From the NCBI GenBank assembly GCA_022843945.1, contig JALHMR010000017.1, positions 1 to 64,000 on the forward strand: DNA of 64,000 nt. Reading direction: 5' to 3'. The notes under the pieces were generated by a model. It was not told the origin of the DNA. It made no database searches and saw only the letters and a program-made list of their open reading frames with translations. The DNA comes from Rhodospirillaceae bacterium. GTDB lineage: Bacteria > Pseudomonadota > Alphaproteobacteria > CACIAM-22H2. Below, piece by piece: positions 57,101 through 64,000 of the stretch; position 1 is the first letter of the stretch, and each line of letters begins with the position of its first letter. The position numbers and the translations under genes were made by a program.

Positions 57101-57911
57101 CGGATGGGCGGCGGGTCTTGGCCCGCGCATTCTTCCCGCGATTGTCATGGCGGCGGGCGCGCTGCTGGTTCTCAGCGCCGGTCAGACCGTCTTCGGCGCC
57201 CTCATTGCCGCCGGCGCCGCGATCCTGGGATGGGAGTGGACCCGGCTCTGTGGCGGCGGCCGCTTCGGCTGGACCGGTATCCTGCAGGCGGGAGCCGTCG
57301 TTGCCGTTGTCGCTGCCGCAGCCTTGGGTTGGCCGCAGATCGGTGTGGCGCTGATCCTCGCCGGCATCGCCGCCGACTATCTGATGGCGCGGAGCAGCGG
57401 GCGTGATCACCCGCGCTGGGTCGCGGCCGGTATCGCTTATATCGGGCTGCCGTGCATCGCGCTGGTCTGGCTGCGCGCCCAGCCGGCCGGGCAGGCCATC
57501 GTGCTCTGGCTCTTCCTGGTGGTCTGGGCCACGGATATCGGCGCGTTCTTCGCCGGCCGGCTGATTGGCGGGCCCAAACTGGCACCGCACATCTCACCGA
57601 ACAAGACCTGGGCCGGCTTGCTGGGCGGCGCGACGTCGGCGGCGACAATCAGCGCGGCATTTCCCTCATTTTTCGACAGCGCGCCGCCAGCCCATGTTCT
57701 GGCCGTGGCCGGCGCCTGCCTGGCGGTCGTTGCCCAGGCAGGCGATCTGAGCGAATCCTGGATCAAGCGGCGCTTCGGGGTTAAGGATGCCAGCCACTTG
57801 ATTCCCGGCCATGGCGGCTTGTTCGACCGCGTGGATGGCCTGCTGGCCGCAGCCCTGGGATTGGCGATCTGGCAAGCCTTGACCGGCGGGATGCTGCTGG
57901 CATGGAAATAG
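57093..57911 (+). CDS. cdsA: Phosphatidate cytidylyltransferase
   Basis: 272 residues, about seven membrane helices. The CDS signature is complete: SWIKRRFGVKDASHLIPGHG then GLFDRVDGL, with the catalytic Lys/Asp pair. Makes CDP-diacylglycerol for all phospholipids. I use the GTG at 57093, giving [20 protein letters not shown]. It overlaps the uppS end by 8 bp; the longer frame lies inside uppS and is not used. Confidence 0.95.
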   Translation: MTDGWAAGLGPRILPAIVMAAGALLVLSAGQTVFGALIAAGAAILGWEWTRLCGGGRFGWTGILQAGAVVAVVAAAALGWPQIGVALILAGIAADYLMARSSGRDHPRWVAAGIAYIGLPCIALVWLRAQPAGQAIVLWLFLVVWATDIGAFFAGRLIGGPKLAPHISPNKTWAGLLGGATSAATISAAFPSFFDSAPPAHVLAVAGACLAVVAQAGDLSESWIKRRFGVKDASHLIPGHGGLFDRVDGLLAAALGLAIWQALTGGMLLAWK

Positions 57912-57933
57912 TCGTGACGCGGAGCCAGGACCG

Positions 57934-59145
57934 ATGACGGCCATTCCAGCGCAGGCCATTCGCACGGCCGTCGAGCCGCGGCGGGTGACGGTCCTGGGTT
58001 CGACCGGATCGGTCGGCGGCAATACGGTCGACCTGCTCCAGCGGAACCGCGGCAGGTTCCTGGTGGAGGCCCTGGTCGCGTCAACGAACGTACAGGCTCT
58101 GGCACAACAGGCGCGGGCGCTGGACGCGCGCCTTGCCGTCGTTGCCGATCCGGCGCGTTATGCCGACCTGAAGGAGGCGCTCGCGGGCTCGTCGTGCGAG
58201 GCGGCTGCGGGGCCCCAGGCGGTCATCGAAGCGGCGGATCGGCCGGCCGAGTGGGTGATGTCCGCCATCGTCGGTGCCGCCGGCCTGGAGCCGACATTGA
58301 CGGCGGTGCGTCGCGGGGCGATCGTCGGCCTCGCCAACAAGGAATGCCTGGTCTGTGCCGGCGATTTCCTGATGAAGGAGGTGACGGCGCACGGCGCCAC
58401 GCTGCTGCCGGTCGATTCCGAGCACAGCGCCATTTTCCAGGTTTTCGACTTCGCCCAGCCGGAGCGGGTCGAGAAGATCACCCTGACGGCGTCCGGCGGC
58501 CCGTTTCGCGAGTTCGACCGGGCGGCTATGGAGCGGGTGACGCCGGCCCAGGCCGTCGCGCATCCCAACTGGTCGATGGGTACCAAGATCTCTATCGACT
58601 CGGCGACCATGATGAACAAGGGCCTCGAGATCATCGAGGCGTATCATCTGTTTGGCCTGCCCGTGGAGCGGATCGAGGTCCTGGTTCATCCCCAGTCGGT
58701 CATCCACAGCATGGTCCACTACGTGGATGGCTCGGTCCTGGCGCAGCTTGGCACGCCGGATATGCGGACTCCGATTGCCTTCGCCCTGGGCTGGCCCAAG
58801 CGCATGGAAGCGCCCAGTCCCCGGCTGGACCTTAGCCGGGTAGCGCGCCTGACCTTCGAAACGCCGGATCACGAGCGATTTCCGGCTCTTGCCCTGGCTC
58901 GCGAAGCCTTGCACCGTGGCGGTGGCGCTCCTACTATTCTGAACGCGGCCAACGAAATAGCGGTCGGGGCTTTCGTGGCGGGCGCGATAGGCTTCCTGGA
59001 TATCGTGCGCGGGGTCGAGGAGACGCTGCGCATCATCCCGACAGCGGCTCCCACGTCCCTCGAAGGCATTCGCGCCCTGGACGCCGAAGCGCGGCGGGTG
59101 GCAACGACCGTCACGCAAAGGATGGCGTCGCGGGCCCGGTCGTAA
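57934..59145 (+). CDS. dxr: 1-deoxy-D-xylulose 5-phosphate reductoisomerase
   Basis: 403 residues. NADPH site VTVLGSTGSVGGNTVDLL, metal and substrate ligands in LPVDSEHSAIFQ, TASGGPFREF and HPNWSMGTKISIDSATMMNK, and a C-terminal helical domain. Second step of the MEP pathway, feeding isoprenoids to the adjacent uppS. GSTGSVG in place of the usual GSTGSIG is a conservative variant. Confidence 0.97.
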   Translation: MTAIPAQAIRTAVEPRRVTVLGSTGSVGGNTVDLLQRNRGRFLVEALVASTNVQALAQQARALDARLAVVADPARYADLKEALAGSSCEAAAGPQAVIEAADRPAEWVMSAIVGAAGLEPTLTAVRRGAIVGLANKECLVCAGDFLMKEVTAHGATLLPVDSEHSAIFQVFDFAQPERVEKITLTASGGPFREFDRAAMERVTPAQAVAHPNWSMGTKISIDSATMMNKGLEIIEAYHLFGLPVERIEVLVHPQSVIHSMVHYVDGSVLAQLGTPDMRTPIAFALGWPKRMEAPSPRLDLSRVARLTFETPDHERFPALALAREALHRGGGAPTILNAANEIAVGAFVAGAIGFLDIVRGVEETLRIIPTAAPTSLEGIRALDAEARRVATTVTQRMASRARS

Positions 59146-59181
59146 GGGCGGGTGAAGCGAGAAAGGGTATAGGCGCCAATC

Positions 59182-60315
59182 ATGGAATTTCTTTCAACCG
59201 TGTGGACCCATTTCCTGCCGTTCGTCGTCGTCCTGACGGCGCTCGTGTTCGTGCACGAGCTCGGCCACTACTGGGTCGCGCGGCGCAACGGTGTCCGGGT
59301 CGAGGTCTTCTCGATCGGCTTCGGTCCCGAGATCTTCGGCTGGAACGACAAGCACGGGACACGCTGGAAGTTCAGCTGGATCCCGCTCGGCGGTTACGTG
59401 AAATTCTTCGGTGACGCGGATGCGGCGAGCACGCCGGGCAGCGAACTGCCGGAGATGACCGAGGCGGAGAAGGCCGTGTCCTTCCACCACAAGCGGCTGG
59501 GGCAGCGTGCCGCCATCGTCGCCGCCGGCCCGATCGCGAATTTCCTGTTCGCCATCGTCGTCTTCGCCATCCTCTACATCTTCGTCGGCCAGCCGTTCAC
59601 CCCGCCGGAGATCGGCGGCGTGGTTCCCGGTAGCGCGGCCGAGCGGGCGGATCTGCGCGCCGGCGACCGGGTGGTCAGCATCGATGGCGCGACGATCGAG
59701 CGCTTCGAGGACATCCAGCGCATCGTTCAGCTCAATCTGGACCGTCCATTGACCATGGTCGTGCGGCGCGATGGTCGCGACGTCACCGTCACGGCGGCCC
59801 CGACGGTCACCGAGGAGACCGACCGGCTGGGCAATCGCGTCCGGCTTGCCCGCCTGGGGATTAGGGGCGGAGGGATGGAATTCGTCCAGCACGGTCCGGG
59901 TGAGGCGCTGGTGCGCGCGACTCAGGAGACCTACATCCAGTCGGTCGCGACTCTGAAGGCTCTGGGGCAGATCATCGTCGGCCATCGCAGCAGCGACGAG
60001 CTTGGCGGGCCCATCCGTATTGCCCAGATGTCGGGCGAGGTGGCGCAGGGCGGCGTCGGCAGCCTGCTGGCCTTCCTGGCGATCCTGTCGATCAATCTCG
60101 GCCTTATTAACCTTTTTCCTGTACCGTTGCTCGACGGCGGTCACCTTTTGTTCTATGCCTTTGAGGCGATCCGGGGGCGACCTCTGGGGGAGCGAGCCCA
60201 GGAATATGGTTTTCGGGTAGGCATGGTTTTGGTATTTAGTTTAATGATTTTCGCCACCTGGAACGATCTGGTCCATCTACGCGTGGTTCAGTTCCTTGTG
60301 GGGTTAGTGTCCTAG
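59182..60315 (+). CDS. rseP: RIP zinc metalloprotease RseP
   Basis: 377 residues. Zinc-binding HELGH (25-29) in the first membrane helix, one PDZ domain (~130-200: GGVVPGSAAERADLRAGDRV), then the membrane motif LFPVPLLDGGHLLFYAFEAI carrying the third zinc ligand. Site-2 protease that cleaves anti-sigma factors and clears signal peptides. It has one visible PDZ rather than the two of E. coli, as in most Alphaproteobacteria. Confidence 0.96.
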   Translation: MEFLSTVWTHFLPFVVVLTALVFVHELGHYWVARRNGVRVEVFSIGFGPEIFGWNDKHGTRWKFSWIPLGGYVKFFGDADAASTPGSELPEMTEAEKAVSFHHKRLGQRAAIVAAGPIANFLFAIVVFAILYIFVGQPFTPPEIGGVVPGSAAERADLRAGDRVVSIDGATIERFEDIQRIVQLNLDRPLTMVVRRDGRDVTVTAAPTVTEETDRLGNRVRLARLGIRGGGMEFVQHGPGEALVRATQETYIQSVATLKALGQIIVGHRSSDELGGPIRIAQMSGEVAQGGVGSLLAFLAILSINLGLINLFPVPLLDGGHLLFYAFEAIRGRPLGERAQEYGFRVGMVLVFSLMIFATWNDLVHLRVVQFLVGLVS

Positions 60316-60347
60316 GCGGCTGCGTAGGTAGTAGGGGGCGATAGACG

Positions 60348-62645
60348 TTGCGCGTATTCAGCCGGCCGTGGGCCCGGCGCCTGGGATTGCTTCTGGCGCT
60401 TGGCCTGGCCGCTGTGTCGACGCCTCTGCTCGAGGCGCAGGCGCAGCCGCGGGCCTCCACGATCCGAGAGATTGACGTCGAAGGGACGCAGCGTATCGAC
60501 CCCGATACCGTGCGTTCGTACATCCTATTGAAGCAGGGTGATCCGGCGACGGACGAGCAGCTCGACCGCTCGCTCAAGGCCCTTTTTGCCACCGGCCTGT
60601 TCGCCGACGTCTCCCTGCGCATGGAGGGCGATCGGCTCAACGTGCGCGTGGTCGAGAACCCGATCATCAATCGGATCGCCTTCGAGGGTAACCGCAAGCT
60701 CAACGACCAGGCCCTGACCGCCGAGGTGCAGCTGCGGCCGCGCGTCGTCTACACGCGCGCCAAGGTGCAGAACGACGTCAAGCGCATCCTTGACCTCTAT
60801 CGGCGCAGCGGACGCTTCGCCGCGACCGTGGAGCCGAAGGTCATCCAGCTGCCGCAGAACCGCGTGGACCTGGTCTTCGAGATCAACGAAGGATCGGTGA
60901 CCGGCGTCAAGCGCGTGGCTTTCGTCGGCAACAAGCGCTTCAGCGACAGCAGCCTGCGCGAGACCGTCCGGACGACCGAGAGCCGCTGGTGGCGTATCCT
61001 GTCCACCGACGACAACTACGATCCCGATCGCGTGTCCTTCGACCGGGAGCTTCTGCGCAAGCATTACCTGGCCAACGGCTATGCGGATTTTCGCGTCGTC
61101 TCCGCCGTGGCCGAGCTGACGCCCGATCGTGACGGCTTCTACATCACCTTCACTCTCGACGAGGGCGAGCGCTACAAGTTCGGCAAGATCGATGTGGTGT
61201 CGCAGCTCAAGGACGTTAAGGCCGAGGATCTCAAGGACGGCGTGACCACCGAAGAGGGTGACTGGTACAACGCCGACCAGGTCGAGAAGACGATCAACAG
61301 CCTGACGGCTGCGGTGGGCAGCCGAGGTTACGCATTCGTCGAGGTCCGGCCGCGTATCAACCGCGATCGCGACACCAGGACCGTCAGCGTCACCTACGAG
61401 GTCCAGGAAGGCCCGCGGGTCTACATCGAGCGGATCAACATTGCCGGCAATGTACGCACGCTCGACAAGGTCATCCGCCGCGAGTTCCTCCTCGTCGAGG
61501 GCGACGCCTTCAACACCGCCAAGATGCGGCGCTCGCGCCAGCGCCTGCAGAGCCTGGGATACTTCGAGCGCGTGGACGTGACCAACGTGCCGGGCGAGAC
61601 GCCGGATCGCACGGTGATCAACGTCGAGGTGCGGGAGAAATCGACCGGCGAGCTCTCCCTGGGCGTCGGCTACTCGACATCGGACGGCGCTCTCGGCGAC
61701 ATCTCGATCCGCGAGCGCAATCTTCTGGGTCGCGGGCAGGATCTGCGACTGGGATTCCTGATATCGCAGCGGCGCCAGGAAATCGACCTCAGCTTCACCG
61801 AACCCTATTTCCTGGATCGCAATCTGGCGGCAGGCACCGATCTTTTCCGCCGTACCCGCGACCTGCAGCGAATCAGCGGCTATGACGAGAAAAGCACGGG
61901 CTTTACGCTGCGCGCCGGCTACCAGATGACCGAGCCGCTCCGTCACACCGTCCGCTACACCTTGCGCAATGACGAGTTGAACAACATCGCCTCCGGCGCC
62001 TCGCGCTTCATCCGTGAGCAGGCGGGCGAGACAGTGACCTCGCTGATCGGCCAGGACTTCACCTTCGACCGGCGGGATGACCGCTTCGACCCGACCGAGG
62101 GATACTTCGTGCGCCTGAGCCAGGACTATGCCGGTATCGGCGGCGATGTCACCTTCCTGCGCCACAGGGTCAGTGCCGGCACCTACTACTCGATCGTCGA
62201 TGAATGGGTCGCGGGGCTGACCGGCGAGGCTGGCTATATCGAATCGTTCGGCGAGCGCAGCCGCATTCAGCATCGGTTTTTCCTGGGCGGCGATTCGCTT
62301 CGCGGCTTTGCCACCGGCGGCGTCGGGCCGCGCGATGGAGATGATGGGGCCTCGCTCGGCGGCCGCGAACTCTATGCAGGCTCTGCGGAACTGTCGTTCC
62401 CCACCGGCCTGCCCAAGGAGATCGGCATCCGGGGCAGCTTCTTCTCCGATTTCGGCACCCTGACCGACTCGGGCGAGACCGGCACGGAAATCCGCGACAA
62501 GGCCTCGATCCGGGTCTCGGCCGGCGTGGGCTTCCTCTGGCGTTCGCCCTTCGGTCCGGTCAAAATGAGCCTCGCAAAGCCTGTCCGTAAGGAGGACTTC
62601 GATAAGACCGAAATCTTCCGCTTCAGCTTCGGCTCACGCTTCTAG
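60348..62645 (+). CDS. bamA: Outer-membrane protein assembly factor BamA
   Basis: 765 residues. Signal peptide (RLGLLLALGLAAVSTPLLEAQA), five POTRA domains (~40-420: IREIDVEGTQRIDPDTV; IAFEGNRKLNDQAL; RVAFVGNKRFSDSSLRETV; INIAGNVRTLDKVI), and a C-terminal 16-stranded barrel with HRFFLGGDSLRGFATGGVGP (loop 6 region) and terminal Phe in FRFSFGSRF. Inserts beta-barrel proteins in the outer membrane. TTG start with GTAGGGGGCG upstream. Gene order rseP-bamA-ompH-lpxD is standard. Confidence 0.97.
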   Translation: MRVFSRPWARRLGLLLALGLAAVSTPLLEAQAQPRASTIREIDVEGTQRIDPDTVRSYILLKQGDPATDEQLDRSLKALFATGLFADVSLRMEGDRLNVRVVENPIINRIAFEGNRKLNDQALTAEVQLRPRVVYTRAKVQNDVKRILDLYRRSGRFAATVEPKVIQLPQNRVDLVFEINEGSVTGVKRVAFVGNKRFSDSSLRETVRTTESRWWRILSTDDNYDPDRVSFDRELLRKHYLANGYADFRVVSAVAELTPDRDGFYITFTLDEGERYKFGKIDVVSQLKDVKAEDLKDGVTTEEGDWYNADQVEKTINSLTAAVGSRGYAFVEVRPRINRDRDTRTVSVTYEVQEGPRVYIERINIAGNVRTLDKVIRREFLLVEGDAFNTAKMRRSRQRLQSLGYFERVDVTNVPGETPDRTVINVEVREKSTGELSLGVGYSTSDGALGDISIRERNLLGRGQDLRLGFLISQRRQEIDLSFTEPYFLDRNLAAGTDLFRRTRDLQRISGYDEKSTGFTLRAGYQMTEPLRHTVRYTLRNDELNNIASGASRFIREQAGETVTSLIGQDFTFDRRDDRFDPTEGYFVRLSQDYAGIGGDVTFLRHRVSAGTYYSIVDEWVAGLTGEAGYIESFGERSRIQHRFFLGGDSLRGFATGGVGPRDGDDGASLGGRELYAGSAELSFPTGLPKEIGIRGSFFSDFGTLTDSGETGTEIRDKASIRVSAGVGFLWRSPFGPVKMSLAKPVRKEDFDKTEIFRFSFGSRF

Positions 62646-62658
62646 ATTGGTATTTGCC

Positions 62659-63300
62659 ATGAAACACCTTTCTCATCTGGCCGCGAGCGTCGTCGGCCTC
62701 GCGTTGTTCGCCCTGGCGGTTCCGGGTGCTTTTGCCCAGCAGCCGGCTCAGCAGCGCCCTGCGCAGCCGCGCCCGGCCCAACCCGCGCCGGCGGCCCCCG
62801 CGCAGGCGCGTCCCCTTCCGCCCAAGGGCACCGACATCGTGATCATCGATGTTGGCACGATTGAGCGGAACTCGCTGGTGCATAAGGCCTACCGCACCCA
62901 GGAAGAGCGCCATCGGACGGCCCAGCAGACCGAGGAGATCAAGCTCGACAACGAGTTGCGCGCGGCTGACCAGGAACTGGCGCAGCAGCGCACGATCCTG
63001 TCGCCGGAGGCCTTCAACACGCGGCGCCGCGACCTCGAGAAGCGGATTGCCGATACGACGCAGGGCGTGCAGAACCGGCGCAAGGAGATCGGCGATGCCT
63101 TCGTCAGTGCCTTCAACCGTATCCAGGCGACGGTCGGCGAAGTGGTCAAGGAGATCGCCGCCGAGAACGACTACAAGGTCGTGCTCGCCCGCCAGGTCGT
63201 CGTGGTCTCTCAGGATGCGGTCGACATCACCGACGAGGTGATCAACCGGCTCAACAAGAAGATGACGACGATCAACGTGGCGATTCCCGCCCGACGATAG
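62659..63300 (+). CDS. skp: Periplasmic chaperone OmpH/Skp family
   Basis: 213 residues. Signal peptide ending PGAFA, a Gln/Pro/Ala-rich stretch (~27-52) longer than in E. coli Skp, then the Skp domain: [20 protein letters not shown], long helical hairpin ([40 protein letters not shown]) and a terminal beta strand. Hands unfolded outer-membrane proteins to BamA. ATG at 62659. Confidence 0.92.
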   Translation: MKHLSHLAASVVGLALFALAVPGAFAQQPAQQRPAQPRPAQPAPAAPAQARPLPPKGTDIVIIDVGTIERNSLVHKAYRTQEERHRTAQQTEEIKLDNELRAADQELAQQRTILSPEAFNTRRRDLEKRIADTTQGVQNRRKEIGDAFVSAFNRIQATVGEVVKEIAAENDYKVVLARQVVVVSQDAVDITDEVINRLNKKMTTINVAIPARR

Positions 63301-63307
63301 GTCCGTC

Positions 63308-64000
63308 ATGGCGGATCCGCGCTTCTTTCCCACCGCGGGTCCTTTCACGCTCGCCGAGCTTGCCGAGCTGAGCGGGGCGACCGTGGGCGGTACCACCGCC
63401 CCGGGCGCGGTCTTTCGCGACGTGGCGCCGCTGGACAGCGCCGGCGCGGACGACGTCAGCTTTCTCGACAACCGGCTCTATCTCTCGGATCTGGCGGCCA
63501 GCAAGGCCGGCGCCTGCCTGATCCATCCCGACCTGGCGTCGCGCGCGCCCGCCGCCATGGCGCTGCTGCTGACGACGACCCCCTACAAGGCCTATGCGGC
63601 GGTGGCCCGCGCTCTCCATCCGCCTGCCACCATCGCGGCGGGTCGTCACCCGGCAGCCGTGGTCGATCCCGGCGCCAGGCTGGGTGAGGGCGTGACCATC
63701 GAGGCTGGGGCGGTGATCGCGGCCGGGGCGGAGCTCGGCGCGCGTTGCCGCATCGCGGCTAACGCCGTTATCGGAGCCGGCGTCGTTCTCGGGGCGGATT
63801 GCACGGTCGGCGCCGGGGCTTCGATCAGCCACTGCATCGCCGGGGCGCGGGTCGTCATCTATCCCGGCGTACGCATCGGCCAGGACGGTTTCGGTTTTGC
63901 CACCGACGCGGGCCGCCATATCAAGGTGCCGCAGCTCGGGCGGGTGCTGATCGGCGACGATACCGAGATCGGCGCCAATACCTGCATCGACCGCGGCAGC
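63308..64000 (+). CDS. lpxD: UDP-3-O-(3-hydroxyacyl)glucosamine N-acyltransferase LpxD (partial, 3' end cut by window)
   Basis: 231 residues visible. N-terminal uridine-binding domain ([36 protein letters not shown]), then a left-handed beta-helix of hexapeptide repeats ([49 protein letters not shown]). The window stops at DRGS, so the rest of the barrel and the C-terminal helices lie beyond. Adds the second acyl chain in lipid A synthesis. It starts 7 bp after skp. Confidence 0.95.
   Translation, partial: MADPRFFPTAGPFTLAELAELSGATVGGTTAPGAVFRDVAPLDSAGADDVSFLDNRLYLSDLAASKAGACLIHPDLASRAPAAMALLLTTTPYKAYAAVARALHPPATIAAGRHPAAVVDPGARLGEGVTIEAGAVIAAGAELGARCRIAANAVIGAGVVLGADCTVGAGASISHCIAGARVVIYPGVRIGQDGFGFATDAGRHIKVPQLGRVLIGDDTEIGANTCIDRGS

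Overview
The window is high-GC alphaproteobacterial DNA. Three things point there: the essential block dnaE, rpsB, tsf, pyrH, frr, uppS, cdsA, dxr, rseP, bamA, ompH/skp, lpxD in that order; a PhyR-type response regulator with several promoters matching the sigma-EcfG consensus, a stress system found only in Alphaproteobacteria; and abundant Bug/TctC-type catabolic genes. The mixture resembles soil or freshwater Rhodospirillales/Hyphomicrobiales relatives such as Reyranella, but no rRNA or tRNA is present to settle this.

Layout. Positions 1-15111 are one enormous reading frame for an RTX (calcium-binding nonapeptide) protein of at least 5025 residues, open at the window edge. Positions 15512-18503 hold a divergent solute-binding protein gene, a split TPP-dependent decarboxylase and a beta-hydroxyacid dehydrogenase with sulfolactaldehyde-reductase-like residues. 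Positions 18588-25851 form a stress island: Ku and a stand-alone LigD-type ligase (end joining), a HisKA_2 sensor kinase, PhyR, two KGG-repeat proteins, a glycine-zipper-like stress protein and a PRC-barrel protein. Five promoter-like sites of the form GGAAC-N16/17-CGTT sit upstream of five of these transcription units. Positions 25965-30834 are a catabolic operon (cyclase family hydrolase, TPP enzyme, Bug binding protein, enolase-superfamily dehydratase). Positions 30831-38526 hold a membrane protein translationally coupled to a pseudokinase, MscS, a small monooxygenase-like protein, a pentapeptide-repeat protein, a Bcr/CflA exporter and a malate/lactate dehydrogenase of the Ldh2 family.

Positions 38547-41970 are a complete 3424-bp transposon with 19-bp perfect terminal inverted repeats, an 8-bp target duplication and an IS1-like DDE transposase. 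Its passengers are a Cys-rich protein, an XRE-ImmA/IrrE metalloprotease gene with a partner, and two small coupled genes. It landed in a spacer of about 236 bp that also carries a cluster of DnaA-box-like and GANTC sites.

Positions 42195-49345 hold small hypothetical genes, a PaaI thioesterase, an acyl-CoA synthetase, LolC and LolD, a trypsin-like protease with a DUF350 membrane protein, and a lipoprotein. The rest is the conserved block for replication, translation and envelope assembly, ending inside lpxD.

The items most worth a second look are the dense EcfG-type promoter set that apparently includes the NHEJ operon, the cargo-carrying IS1-like transposon with its perfect operator palindrome, the pseudokinase/membrane pair, and the DnaA/GANTC spacer.
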